A stretch of 55,289 nt of DNA, taken from positions 1 through 55,289 of the forward strand of contig REAZ01000028.1 in the NCBI GenBank assembly GCA_004294445.1. Direction: 5' to 3'. Every line of letters begins with the position of its first letter. Within the stretch, counting starts at the first letter, position 1. Source of the stretch: Cytophagales bacterium (GTDB lineage: Bacteria; Bacteroidota; Bacteroidia; Cytophagales; Thermoflexibacteraceae). This document shows positions 45,683-54,209 of the stretch, one piece after another. The position numbers and the translations under genes were made by a program. Under the pieces are notes generated by a model. It made no database searches. It saw only the letters and a program-made list of their open reading frames with translations, and was not told the DNA's origin.

Positions 45683-46201
45683 TTAAAGTTCTGATTTGTT
45701 CAATTTTACAAGGGTTTTGAAAAACATATCTATATACAATTTGCCGCATTTTTTGCCGTTCTTATTCAGTTTGTTTAAAACTAAAATATAGCTATCGGGC
45801 AAAACAGTACAAAGTTCGGTTTGATTTGCACCCTCAAAAGTGAAAGCATCAGTACAATTATTTTCTTTTAGCTCATTAGGCAAAGACCAACTATAAAAAA
45901 CGGCTGTTCGCAAAGGCAGCGTATTTTGCTGAACAACTATACAAGAATTTTTTGCCAACAAAAATGTAATTTCACAACCGTCTTCGTCAATATTTTTTGA
46001 TGTTCTTTCGCTTTCTTGAAGTTTTGTAAATGCCTTATCTGTTTTTCTTTTCCTTCTTTGTCTTGCTTTCTCTTGTTCAATTAGTATCAATTCTTCAGAT
46101 TTTTTGCAAATTTCCTCCCTGCTTGCCTTTTCTGCTACTAATTTGTAACGCAAAGCAAGCAATTTCTTCTCTATGGTTTTGCTGTATCGAGGCTGCCACA
46201 T
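45683..46201 (-). CDS. Hypothetical protein with coiled-coil N-terminus
   Basis: I do not recognise this 172-aa protein. Residues 8-70 are strongly charged helix (KKLLALRYKLVAEKASREEICKK, KARQRRKRKTDKAF). The rest is mixed alpha/beta with several cysteines, ending KKCGKLYIDMFFKTLVKLNKSEL. It has no signal peptide. Convergent with the lycopene cyclase gene and upstream of a palindromic repeat and a restriction system, it may belong to the same transferred block. That is only inference from position. Confidence 0.5.
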   Translation of the reverse strand: MWQPRYSKTIEKKLLALRYKLVAEKASREEICKKSEELILIEQEKARQRRKRKTDKAFTKLQESERTSKNIDEDGCEITFLLAKNSCIVVQQNTLPLRTAVFYSWSLPNELKENNCTDAFTFEGANQTELCTVLPDSYILVLNKLNKNGKKCGKLYIDMFFKTLVKLNKSEL

Positions 46202-46212
46202 AGGATAAGGTT

Positions 46213-46268
46213 GTAGAACGGACTTTAGTCCGTTGCTGTTAATAAAAACGGACTAAAGTCCGTTCTAC
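46213..46268. repeat. Nested palindromic repeat (REP/MITE-like)
   Basis: A 22-bp arm at 46213-46234 is the exact reverse complement of 46247-46268, with a 12-nt spacer. Each arm also contains its own palindrome ACGGACT-TT-AGTCCGT (or AA in the right arm). This double-palindrome plan is like REP or BIME elements linked to IS200/IS605-type transposases. It sits between the divergent coiled-coil gene and the restriction enzyme gene. Confidence 0.85.
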
Positions 46269-46362
46269 GGTTAAAAATCTTGTTTCAATTCTCTCAAAAC
46301 TACTTCATAGAGTTTTGGTAAAATGTCGTTAATATTATTGCAGTATGCTACTGCAAAAAAAC

Positions 46363-46370
46363 TATCTTTG
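46363..46370 (+). promoter_or_regulatory. -7 promoter element (TATCTTTG) of the restriction gene
   Basis: TATCTTTG matches TAnnTTTG and a TTG at 46338-46340 lies 22 nt upstream. The element is only 10 nt from ATG 46380, so the transcript would have almost no leader. Translation from the upstream ATG 46323 would then be impossible. Confidence 0.5.
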
Positions 46371-46379
46371 CAAAAAACT

Positions 46380-47180
46380 ATGAACAAAAAAGACGAAGTT
46401 TTAACTGCACTTTTTAAAAGTTGCGAACAGAAAAATGATTATATCTTTCACAATGATTTGGTAAAAGATATAGCAAGAAAGGTAGGATTTGGTAATCCAT
46501 TTGATGCTACAAAAATAGACAATAAAAACAAATTGCCCAAAATATTGCTTAAAAATGATTATGCAGTTATTCATTTAGGCAACGGAAATCACCAATTTAT
46601 CAAAGGAATTGAGAAAGTTTACCACGATTTTGAGCCAATTGAAAGCACTTTGCAATGGAATTATAAGAAAAGTATTTTGAATGAATACAACAGTAGTGAA
46701 AGTAACATTTTGTCTGTGGCAAATAATCAACGAATTTTACACCATTTTTTATTTGGAAAAGATACAGAATTTGATGATATTGATATTTCCAAAAGACCAA
46801 AAACGTATTTTCCACACCGCACAAAAACAAGTTTTTCTTATAATTTTGGCTCAGATTTATACCTTGAATTAGAAAATATACAGATAGAAATTGATTTGAC
46901 TATTGAATTTCAGGGAACTATTGGCGTTTTTGAAGGTAAAAATGGAAAACCTGATAGTTTTGCTATTTATCAGATTTATCACCCTTTTTTATACTATCAT
47001 AAGGCAAACCAACTTTCAGACATACAAGGTAAAATCAAAGAAATTTTTGGCGTTTATGTGGTCAAAACTATTGAAAACGGCATTACAAATTTGAAAATTT
47101 GGGCTTATACTTTTGAAAATCCTTTGGATATTACGAGCATAAAGTTTGTAAAATCCGTTTGTTATCAGTTAAATGTTTAG
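46380..47180 (+). CDS. Probable type II restriction endonuclease (PD-(D/E)XK)
   Basis: This 266-aa protein contains IEIDLTIEF then IGVFEGKNGK. D172, E185 and K187 fit the D-X12-E-X-K active site of PD-(D/E)XK nucleases. The N-terminal 75 residues are helical (FKSCEQKNDYIFHNDLVKDIARKVGFGN), suggesting a DNA-recognition winged helix. Only 17 nt separate it from the methyltransferase gene, the typical type II arrangement. ATG 46380 is chosen because the promoter element is directly before it; 46323 would add 19 residues. Recognition sequence unknown. Confidence 0.8.
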   Translation: MNKKDEVLTALFKSCEQKNDYIFHNDLVKDIARKVGFGNPFDATKIDNKNKLPKILLKNDYAVIHLGNGNHQFIKGIEKVYHDFEPIESTLQWNYKKSILNEYNSSESNILSVANNQRILHHFLFGKDTEFDDIDISKRPKTYFPHRTKTSFSYNFGSDLYLELENIQIEIDLTIEFQGTIGVFEGKNGKPDSFAIYQIYHPFLYYHKANQLSDIQGKIKEIFGVYVVKTIENGITNLKIWAYTFENPLDITSIKFVKSVCYQLNV

Positions 47181-47197
47181 TATCTTTACATAAAAAA

Positions 47198-48067
47198 ATG
47201 ACAATGCTTGACAATTTCAGAAACAAAATATTTAACCAAGACATTATAGAAACCTTAAAACAACTTCCTGATGCTTGTTTGGATATGGTTTATGGCGACC
47301 CTGATTACAATGTAGGCATTAACTATGCGGGCAAAAATTATACGCAAAAGTGGAATGATTACATTGATTGGTACATAGAACTTACAAAAGAAAGTATGCG
47401 GGTTTTAAAGCCAACAGGCAGTCTTTTTATGATGAATTATCCAAAACAAAATGCTTATTTACGTGTAAAATACCTTGACGAAAATGCTTTTGACGTACAA
47501 GACTATGTTTGGGTTTATAATACCAATGTAGGACATAGCCATAGGCGTTTTACAACAGCACACCGTTCTATTTTGCACGCCACAAAGTCAGTAGAAAATC
47601 ATTTTTACAAAGACAATGTAGCCGTTCCTTACCAAAATCCGACAGACAAACGTATCAAACAACGTATGGCAGAGGGGCATTTAGGTCGTATGCCTTATTC
47701 TTGGTTTTATTTTGATTTGGTAAAAAACGTAAGTAAAGATAAAACTTTTCATTCTTGCCAAATACCATTAAATTTGGTTGAAATGCTTATTAAATCTTGT
47801 ACGCAAGAAAATGATGATGTGTTTATTTTATTTGGTGGAAGTGGTTCTGAAATTATGCTTTGCAAAAATTTGAAAAGAAATTTCATAAGTTGCGAATTGC
47901 ACCCTGAATATTACGAAATGATACAAGACAGACTAAAAAATAATGGTAAAATATCAGATGAATATCGTTTGGAATTTGTACAAGGAAAGAAGAAAATAGA
48001 ACAAAGTCCGAAACTATTTGATTTTGAAACGACAAAAGAACAACAGCGCACGACATTGTATTTATAA
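47198..48067 (+). CDS. DNA (amino) methyltransferase, type II restriction-modification
   Basis: This 289-aa protein is an N6-adenine or N4-cytosine methyltransferase of the beta class, with motif IV before motif I. Motif IV is DPDYNVG at residues 34-40, with Asp in place of the usual second Pro. Motif I is FILFGGSGSEIM near residue 207, followed by CELHPEYYEM. The region between (about 85-170, VGHSHRRFTTAHRSILHATKS) is the target-recognition domain. It protects the host from the adjacent nuclease. ATG 47198 is preferred over 47159, which overlaps the nuclease gene. Confidence 0.9.
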   Translation: MTMLDNFRNKIFNQDIIETLKQLPDACLDMVYGDPDYNVGINYAGKNYTQKWNDYIDWYIELTKESMRVLKPTGSLFMMNYPKQNAYLRVKYLDENAFDVQDYVWVYNTNVGHSHRRFTTAHRSILHATKSVENHFYKDNVAVPYQNPTDKRIKQRMAEGHLGRMPYSWFYFDLVKNVSKDKTFHSCQIPLNLVEMLIKSCTQENDDVFILFGGSGSEIMLCKNLKRNFISCELHPEYYEMIQDRLKNNGKISDEYRLEFVQGKKKIEQSPKLFDFETTKEQQRTTLYL

Positions 48068-48161
48068 AAAATTGGCTTTCGTGGTAAAATTAGCTTTTTG
48101 CAAATATATAGAAAAAGTCAAAAAAAAACTTGCAGGTCTTTGAGAGGCTTCATCTTGCCGA

Positions 48162-48647
48162 TTATTTTTCCAATATCTTACTTAGTACCTCCATGCTTAT
48201 CCTTCGCTGTCTATGGAAGTTAGCTACGGTAATGGTGTAGTTAAATACGCCAAAAAATAGGGCAAGCAGGGCATAAAAATAACCACTTGTAAAGAATAAA
48301 TTGAGAATAAAAATGCACAAGGGCATAACAGACCACAGCACGAGCAGGACTTTGGTAGTATAAAACATTTCGCACCTGATAAATAAGATGCTGCTTCCCG
48401 TTCTTGTCCCTTCTATATTGCCCGTAATGAGTGGCAAAAAGGCATTGGGCTGGCTAATGATGCGAGAGATAAGGAAAGAATTTTCCCCAACTGTTCCATT
48501 AAACTCGTGCCTACTCAAAGCACTTTCACGATAACTAATGCCTTCTTTGGTAAATTCCCTTATTTTTTCCAAAATTTCCTCTTGGCTATGGGAAGATACA
48601 AAAGTTTGTCGGTAGTAAGGAAAAATATTAAGTTCTGAGAGAGTCAT
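48162..48647 (-). CDS. Hypothetical membrane protein with two C-terminal helices
   Basis: This 161-aa protein has an N-terminal soluble part of about 90 residues, with strands FNGTVGENSFLISR, LITGNIEGTRTGSSILF. Two membrane helices follow near residues 98-118 and 122-142. The end RRISMEVLSKILEK is basic and cytosolic. The layout (PH-like sheet plus two helices) is similar to the larger pair at 53303 and 54210, though I see no clear sequence homology. It is the last gene of a minus-strand run. Confidence 0.65.
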   Translation of the reverse strand: MTLSELNIFPYYRQTFVSSHSQEEILEKIREFTKEGISYRESALSRHEFNGTVGENSFLISRIISQPNAFLPLITGNIEGTRTGSSILFIRCEMFYTTKVLLVLWSVMPLCIFILNLFFTSGYFYALLALFFGVFNYTITVANFHRQRRISMEVLSKILEK

Positions 48648-48682
48648 ATTACAAATTTAGCAAACATTGACTTATTTCTCTG

Positions 48683-49624
48683 CTAATTACTCATTAACTC
48701 CTTAATTTTAAATACCTTTTTCTCTGATACGTGATAGACATGGCAATTTTCAATGGCTTTCAAGCGTTCCTGCCCTTTCAAAAAAGTAAGTTCCCCCTGC
48801 TCATTTCTGGACTCTCTGAACTTAGAATCTGTGAAACCTTCTTCCATACTAAGCGGACTAAGGTAGCCTATTTTGTCCTTTCTAATGAAATAGGCGTTAT
48901 TTCCTGCATCATTTGTCCCTACAAAATAGTAGCCTTTTTCTTCTGCCAGATAATAGAGCGCACCCAAAGAAGTTCCCCAATAGAGGTTGGAAAAATGTGC
49001 TTTTGTCCGTACAAAATCTTCTTGGTAGGGAATTGTAATTGGCAAAGTCCCAAAAACACTATTGTACTCTACAACTACTACAATAGGATTTACCACGTCT
49101 ATTTTTTCCCATACCCAATAGTCATTGCCATCAATATCGATACTTAGTAGCCCTACTTCGCCCGTAAAACCATTTTTTGAAAATAATTCATTGATATTTT
49201 CTTTGGTAATGAAAGAACAGACTGCCGTTAGGTCATACCGCCAATGAATACTGTCTTCTTTGATATAGTCGATATTTTCCTTATCGCCATCTATCACCAA
49301 ACCGCGCCAGTTGTTGTTCATGAGCAAAAAGCGGGTATTTGACTCGGTATATTTTTCCACGCCAAATTCTATAAAGACTTGGTTATCAATAGGTATTTGC
49401 TGGATAAGGTACTGAATAATGCCATCGTCTCCGAACTGAGAAAATACCTGAAATTCTGCATCTTTGAGCCGAGTAAGGGTTTTATTTTTGAGCTGCTGGG
49501 AGCAAAGCTGACCGAGCAGGAAACGATTTGCCTGAATTTCATATTGAATTTTCTTGGCTTCCTTATTAAACTCTGCCTTTGTGAGAAAATATTTTTTCAA
49601 AATTTTTTTTAACGTATTGAGCAT
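48683..49624 (-). CDS. FkbM-like SAM-dependent methyltransferase
   Basis: This 313-aa protein has a coiled or helical N-terminus (residues 1-45). From VFSQFGDDGIIQYLI onward it has a methyltransferase fold. Motif I is FIEFGVEKYTESNTRFLL, the acidic residue is in LVIDGDKENI, and LLSIDIDGNDYWVW is the motif IV region. These resemble FkbM-type methyltransferases that act on sugars or small molecules. Substrate unknown. It is 20 nt downstream of nth on the same strand. Confidence 0.75.
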   Translation of the reverse strand: MLNTLKKILKKYFLTKAEFNKEAKKIQYEIQANRFLLGQLCSQQLKNKTLTRLKDAEFQVFSQFGDDGIIQYLIQQIPIDNQVFIEFGVEKYTESNTRFLLMNNNWRGLVIDGDKENIDYIKEDSIHWRYDLTAVCSFITKENINELFSKNGFTGEVGLLSIDIDGNDYWVWEKIDVVNPIVVVVEYNSVFGTLPITIPYQEDFVRTKAHFSNLYWGTSLGALYYLAEEKGYYFVGTNDAGNNAYFIRKDKIGYLSPLSMEEGFTDSKFRESRNEQGELTFLKGQERLKAIENCHVYHVSEKKVFKIKELMSN

Positions 49625-49644
49625 AGTAGTAAGCTGAATAATGG

Positions 49645-50271
49645 CTAATTTTCTATTCCATATTTGCTACAAATCGGACATTGTTCTTTTTTATGTCCTC
49701 TTGCGGGGCAGTAACTCCTCCCGAAGAAAATAATTTGTAGATGCAGTTTGTTCCACTTTTCTTCTGGGAAAAGGGTTTTGAGGTCTTTTTCCGTTACCTC
49801 TACATTTTTGCCAGAGGTAAGCCCCCAGCGTGTTGCCAATCTATGAATATGCGTATCTACGGGGAAGGCAGGCACGCCATACCACTGACTCATGACCACC
49901 GAAGCCGTTTTATGCCCCACTCCAGGAAGACTTTCCAATGCCTCAAAGTTGTCTGGTACTTTCCCTGCGTACTTATCTATCAGAATATTGGAAAGTCCAA
50001 AAATTGCCTGCGATTTGCGCGGGGAAAGCCCACAAGGTCTGATAATTTCTCTGATTTCATCTACACTCAACTTTACCATGTCAAAGGGATTATCTGCTCT
50101 GCCAAACAGCATAGGTGTAATTTTGTTTACTCTTTCGTCTGTGCATTGGGCTGAAAGTAGCACAGAAATTAGCAAAGTATAAGCATCTTTATGGTGCAAA
50201 GGAATGGGCGTTTCTGGAAAAAGACTTTCCAGCATTTGGGCGATGTCTATTGCTTTTTGCTTTGTTGTCAT
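49645..50271 (-). CDS. nth: Endonuclease III
   Basis: This 208-aa DNA glycosylase/AP lyase removes oxidised pyrimidines. The helix-hairpin-helix is LPGVGHKTASVV, with catalytic K121, and the second catalytic residue is D139 in FPVDTHIHRL. LISVLLSAQCTDERVN marks the helical N-domain. At the C-terminus the iron-sulphur loop is unusual. Only three cysteines are present (C188, C198, C201) with no C-x6-C-x2-C-x5-C pattern, and the protein ends seven residues after the last one. Confidence 0.93.
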   Translation of the reverse strand: MTTKQKAIDIAQMLESLFPETPIPLHHKDAYTLLISVLLSAQCTDERVNKITPMLFGRADNPFDMVKLSVDEIREIIRPCGLSPRKSQAIFGLSNILIDKYAGKVPDNFEALESLPGVGHKTASVVMSQWYGVPAFPVDTHIHRLATRWGLTSGKNVEVTEKDLKTLFPEEKWNKLHLQIIFFGRSYCPARGHKKEQCPICSKYGIEN

Positions 50272-50413
50272 AGTTTTGGAGGGAGATAAAAATTAGATTT
50301 TTCTAATTCTTTGGCGTATCGTGCATAGCTGCGCCTATTTGTGGGCTTCCACACACGATACATTGGCAAAGTCAATTTCTTATATGTTATCACATGAAAA
50401 ACAAAACACCATC

Positions 50414-51070
50414 TTACATTTTCTTTGCGTCAGCCAAAAACTTCTCTAATCCCAAATCTGTGAGCGGATGCTTAAGCAAGCCCGTAATTACATTAAGTGG
50501 GCAAGTTACCACATGCGCACCAAGTTCAGCACATTGGATAAGATGAGTTACGTGGCGAACAGAAGCAGCTAATATTTCAGTTTCAAACTCATAGTTGTTA
50601 TAGATAATCACGAGTTGTTCTATCAAATCCATGCCGTCAGCCCCCATGTCGTCTATCCTACCTATAAACGGCGATACGTAGGTAGCTCCCGCTTTTGCTG
50701 CCAAGATAGCCTGCCCCGCCGAGAATACAAGGGTGCAGTTTGTTTTAATCCCTTTGTCGGTAAAATACTTAATAGCCTTTATACCATCTTTTATCATAGG
50801 AATCTTCACCACTATCTTGCTATCAATTTCCGCCAACTCTTCTCCCTCTCGCACCATGCCTTGAAAATCAGTAGCAATTACTTCCGCACTTACGTCTCCG
50901 TCTATCCCTACAATGTCGCAAATAGCTTTGTAATGCGAAAAAACATTGTCTTTGCCCTTTATTCCTTCTTTAGCCATCAGCGATGGGTTAGTAGTTACGC
51001 CGTCTAATATACCTAAATCATAAGCCTCCCTAATTTCATTTAGGTTTGCAGTATCTATAAAAAATTTCAT
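50414..51070 (-). CDS. fsa: Fructose-6-phosphate aldolase / transaldolase-like protein
   Basis: This 218-aa TIM-barrel enzyme of the small transaldolase (FSA/TalC) subfamily opens [13 protein letters not shown]. It has GVTTNPSLM (24-32) and the Schiff-base lysine K89 in [38 protein letters not shown] follows, with ILAASVRH later, all diagnostic. The short subfamily includes both fructose-6-phosphate aldolases and true transaldolases; sequence alone cannot decide which. Transaldolase serving the pentose phosphate pathway is the more common annotation in Bacteroidota. Confidence 0.92.
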   Translation of the reverse strand: MKFFIDTANLNEIREAYDLGILDGVTTNPSLMAKEGIKGKDNVFSHYKAICDIVGIDGDVSAEVIATDFQGMVREGEELAEIDSKIVVKIPMIKDGIKAIKYFTDKGIKTNCTLVFSAGQAILAAKAGATYVSPFIGRIDDMGADGMDLIEQLVIIYNNYEFETEILAASVRHVTHLIQCAELGAHVVTCPLNVITGLLKHPLTDLGLEKFLADAKKM

Positions 51071-51154
51071 ATCAGAAAATTATTTGATGAGTAAAAAAAG
51101 AAATATAAATGAAATGAGAAAAATTCTGGAATCTCTATAGCACGAGGAAAAAAT

Positions 51155-51245
51155 ACAAGCACCTGTCGCACCGCTCAACCACTTACCGTTGCTGCCTTCC
51201 GACCCTGGCGGAGTTCGCAGGAGCTGGTCGCAGGTACTTGCGGGG
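51155..51245 (-). ncRNA. ffs: Signal recognition particle RNA, small bacterial type (4.5S)
   Basis: On the minus strand the conserved domain IV core reads GCCAGGGTCGGAAGGCAGCA, with the GGAA tetraloop and asymmetric loop that bind Ffh. Outer arms GCAAGTACCTG (5') and CAGGTGCTTGT (3') pair to close a rod of about 90 nt, and a T tract at 51148-51155 terminates it. The ends are approximate within a few nt. Confidence 0.93.
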
Positions 51246-51246
51246 G

Positions 51247-51276
51247 CAAAGGTAAGAAAAAAATGAATTGTGCAAA
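51247..51276 (-). promoter_or_regulatory. Promoter of the SRP RNA
   Basis: On the minus strand TTTG (51276-51273) and TACCTTTG (51254-51247) are separated by 18 nt, an almost ideal Bacteroidota -33/-7 pair. Transcription would start near 51241, at the beginning of the SRP RNA. Confidence 0.85.
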
Positions 51277-51310
51277 CAGATAGCCCATTTTTTTTCTATT
51301 ATTTTATTTC

Positions 51311-51715
51311 CTACACGTAGCCACCCTGCACGTCTTCCAGACTTACGGGGCTAAGTGGTTTCTGAATAAAATCACGTATATACTTATAATGCTCCGATTT
51401 TCTCATATCCTCCCTATTTACGGAGGAAGAAAGCATATAAAGATGACAACTCTCTTTGAAATCAGCTGGAAGTTTGTCGTACTCCTCCAAAAATTCCCAT
51501 CCGTCCATTTCGGGCATATTTACATCGAGAAAAAGAACTTGCGGTATTTTTTCGGGCTGACTTTCTATAGCATTGCGTAAGTATTCCAAAGCATCTTTCG
51601 CTCTAACAAAAGAATGTACTACCTCCGAAAAGCGGAGTGTATGAATTAATGTTTTACAAATGACATTATTGATTGGGTCGTCATCTATGACCAAGACCGT
51701 CTGTATCTTTTTCAT
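51311..51715 (-). CDS. Single-domain response regulator
   Basis: This 134-aa CheY-like receiver has the acidic pocket DDD (11-13), the phosphoacceptor D64 in LFLDVNMPEMDGWEFL, the Ser pair in MLSSS and K119 in FIQKPL. There is no output domain, so it acts by protein contact. It overlaps the histidine kinase gene by 4 nt (ATGA). That points to coupled translation and a dedicated pair. Confidence 0.93.
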   Translation of the reverse strand: MKKIQTVLVIDDDPINNVICKTLIHTLRFSEVVHSFVRAKDALEYLRNAIESQPEKIPQVLFLDVNMPEMDGWEFLEEYDKLPADFKESCHLYMLSSSVNREDMRKSEHYKYIRDFIQKPLSPVSLEDVQGGYV

Positions 51716-52974
51716 TTTGGCAAGTACACTTTAAAAACACTACCTTGTTCTGGCTGACTTTCTACTTCTATCCAACCACCCAAAGCTTCTGTTTGTAACT
51801 TAACTAAATATAATCCGATTCCTCGCCCACCTACGTGAGAGTGAAATCTTCTGTGAAAACCAAAGATCTTTTTTGCATTTTTTTGCAAATCGATTCCTAA
51901 GCCATTGTCTTTGATAGTCAGACAAATAAAATCGTCTAATATTTCATTGCTTAGACTTATTATCGGATTTCTGTTCGGATGCTTGTATTTTAGGGCATTG
52001 GATAACAAATGTAATAAAATACTATTCAAATATTTGCGAATTGTAAATATATGCGAAACTTTTGTAAAATCGAATTCTAATTGTGCCTGAGTAACATAAA
52101 TTTGTCTTTCCAAACTATTCAGAATCTCTCGCATTTCTTCCTCTAAATAAATATTTTCTTTGATTTCTGCAATCAAATGCTGTTTTATTTCTACAATTTC
52201 GTTCAAATCTCTCACTATGCTATCTAATTGATAGCTTACTATCTTGATATTCTCCATTGACATCTTATTTACCTCATGCATAGGCTCTTGCGGTCTGTAA
52301 AGAGAAACTAAGCCTAATAAGTTGGCAATAGGTGCGCGAAGATTATGAGAAACTATATAAGTAAACTGCTGTAAATCATTATTTTGTCTTACTAATTCGT
52401 GATTTATACGATGCTGATTTTCCAACGTCAGTGTGAGTTCTTTGGCTGAATAATGCCTATCAAAAGCATGGGAAATAAGATTAGAAACCACTTTAAGAAA
52501 GTGTAAATCAATATTATCCCAAATAATATGCTGCTGATGATTATCAAGACCCAAAAAACCAATCGCTTTTTCTCTGATACAAATAGGTAAAATTAACATC
52601 GATTTTATGCCCTGCCTCTCTACTAATTGACTGATGTCCTCTGGAAGAGCTTGAGTGCTTTGTGCGGTGATATTGCCTTGCTCGGAAAGCAATACTTTCC
52701 ATGATTGAATGGCTTTATAAGAAATATTCGTAAAATAATCATGCACATAGACCTGATTACTACGCCACTCACAAACCAAGTTCCCTACTTCTCCCGAATC
52801 CTCAAAAATATAAACACGGTCGGCTGCTAAACCATCACCAACAACGGAGAGAACCTCCGAAAGTTGATGGATAAAATCATCTATGGTATTAAATAAAGTA
52901 GAAACCCTCAGCAAAATGTCTTGCTGTTTGGCATATTTATTTAATTCATCTTCTTTTTTTCTATGTTCAGCCAC
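51712..52974 (-). CDS. Soluble GAF domain sensor histidine kinase
   Basis: This 420-aa protein has a GAF sensor domain (about residues 19-170, with LILPICIREKAIGFLGLDN), a short coiled coil and a HisKA dimerisation helix. The phosphorylated H210 is in IVSHNLRAP. A HATPase domain holds LLSNALKYKHPNRNP, IKDNGLGID and GGRGIGLYLVK. It has no membrane segment, so it probably senses an intracellular signal or small molecule. It begins at GTG 52974; no ATG is near. The response regulator gene overlaps its end. Confidence 0.92.
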   Translation of the reverse strand: MAEHRKKEDELNKYAKQQDILLRVSTLFNTIDDFIHQLSEVLSVVGDGLAADRVYIFEDSGEVGNLVCEWRSNQVYVHDYFTNISYKAIQSWKVLLSEQGNITAQSTQALPEDISQLVERQGIKSMLILPICIREKAIGFLGLDNHQQHIIWDNIDLHFLKVVSNLISHAFDRHYSAKELTLTLENQHRINHELVRQNNDLQQFTYIVSHNLRAPIANLLGLVSLYRPQEPMHEVNKMSMENIKIVSYQLDSIVRDLNEIVEIKQHLIAEIKENIYLEEEMREILNSLERQIYVTQAQLEFDFTKVSHIFTIRKYLNSILLHLLSNALKYKHPNRNPIISLSNEILDDFICLTIKDNGLGIDLQKNAKKIFGFHRRFHSHVGGRGIGLYLVKLQTEALGGWIEVESQPEQGSVFKVYLPK

Positions 52975-53302
52975 TGTTAGGAAGTCCGAATTTAGTTAGG
53001 TACAAAACACAACAATACTATTTTTTGGGGTAAAAAACAGTAAAAATACAAAAAAATATTAAAATAGTTATAATAAATCGCTGCAAATATATAAAATAGT
53101 ATTCATAATATCAAAAATAAAGTAAAATAAGTCCCTATTTGCAAATCAGATTAGATGATAGCGAGCCAGCATTTATGCTAAAAATACTGACATACTATTT
53201 TTTTAAGGCAAATTTTTTAACTTTACTATCGAGAAATTATTGAATCCCGCCTCAATTTTTCCCTTCTTCAGAAAAAGAACAAAAAATATTAACAAATTAG
53301 CA
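52975..53302. other. 328-nt AT-rich intergenic region with a remnant of a duplicated gene end
   Basis: This gap between divergent genes is strongly AT-rich. Between 53249 and 53281 it holds a copy of the 3' end of the membrane protein genes that follow (CCTCAATTTTTCCCTTCTTCAGAAAAAGAAC). This is nearly identical to 53971-54007 and 54842-54870. It is a scar of a third copy. I see no other gene or clear promoter in it. Confidence 0.7.
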
Positions 53303-54010
53303 ATGGAAGATTTCCGCATAGAACTCAAAGAAGAATTTAAAAATTTTGTACTCAAAAAAAGCCATTTGGTATTAGAACGCATACGGTTTAGGTATGAAGG
53401 CTATGGGAAAATACCTTATACAGTTGTGGAAGAATATGATTTCCAAGATTTTATAGAAGTAACGCTTCGCAAGGAAAGTATTAATTTCCCTCATAAGTCA
53501 GACCAACTTTTCTTGTATTCTCTCCACATTCAAGCAAGAAAAGCCAGCAAAAAGAAACAGAAATTTATTTTTAGAAACCTACAAGCGGAGAACCAACAAA
53601 ATAAAGAAAATACGTATGTAATTGAATATGATTACTTTAAATTGTTTGTAGAGGCACTATTAGAAAGATTGGAATGTTATCCAAATGTGAGAGTATATGT
53701 CTATGAAACCATAAAAATACAGATGCTTAAAAAGTTAGATGGCTTTTTTCCCACTATGTATGTAGGTAGTGCGGTGATTGGCGGGGCTTTTCTGCTCAAA
53801 CTACTTAGTATTTTCTTCAAAATTAGCCTAAAATTTTCCTTCCTATATTTCTTAGATAGCTTCATCACCAATATTGGGGCTATTTTTATGTTGCTTGGGA
53901 CAGGTAGTGCCTATTTCATCAATCGCCACCTCAAAGCCAAAGCACAAATCAAGGCAGGCGAACCAATTCCCCCTCAATTTTTCCCTTCCCTTCTTCAGAA
54001 AAAGAACTAA
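53303..54010 (+). CDS. Membrane protein with PH-like N-terminal and two C-terminal helices, copy 1
   Basis: This 235-aa protein starts at ATG 53303; the frame reaches back to 53240, but that stretch is only the remnant of a duplicated gene end. The first 140 residues are a beta-rich, charged cytosolic part (IEVTLRKESINF, KKKQKFIFRN). VEALLERLECYPNVRVYVYE follows. Then come two hydrophobic helices (about 155-178 and 190-213) and the tail IPPQFFPSLLQKKN. It is clearly paralogous to the next gene. Function unknown; the form suggests a lipid-interacting or regulatory membrane protein. Confidence 0.75.
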   Translation: MEDFRIELKEEFKNFVLKKSHLVLERIRFRYEGYGKIPYTVVEEYDFQDFIEVTLRKESINFPHKSDQLFLYSLHIQARKASKKKQKFIFRNLQAENQQNKENTYVIEYDYFKLFVEALLERLECYPNVRVYVYETIKIQMLKKLDGFFPTMYVGSAVIGGAFLLKLLSIFFKISLKFSFLYFLDSFITNIGAIFMLLGTGSAYFINRHLKAKAQIKAGEPIPPQFFPSLLQKKN

Positions 54011-54065
54011 TTTAGTTTTTCACGTACTTCGTACCGAGAGATAGCACGCGAAAAATTGCCTTTTC

Positions 54066-54107
54066 AGTAATTCATGTGTTCTCCCGCAGTGGAACTGATG
54101 AATTGCT
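54066..54107. repeat. Long imperfect inverted repeat between paralogues
   Basis: AGTAATTCATGTGTTC (54066-54081) pairs with GAACTGATGAATTGCT (54092-54107) as 16 bp with two mismatches around a 10-nt loop. No T tract follows, so it is probably not an ordinary terminator. It may be a RNA processing site or a mobile repeat. Confidence 0.6.
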
Positions 54108-54209
54108 ATGCACTAAATATACGGAAGAATCAAATTTTTACTTAAATTTTCTATTTTTGTTGTCAATAATTGGTTAAAAAAACAGCAAAGCCTTTTTAAA
54201 TTAAAACTC

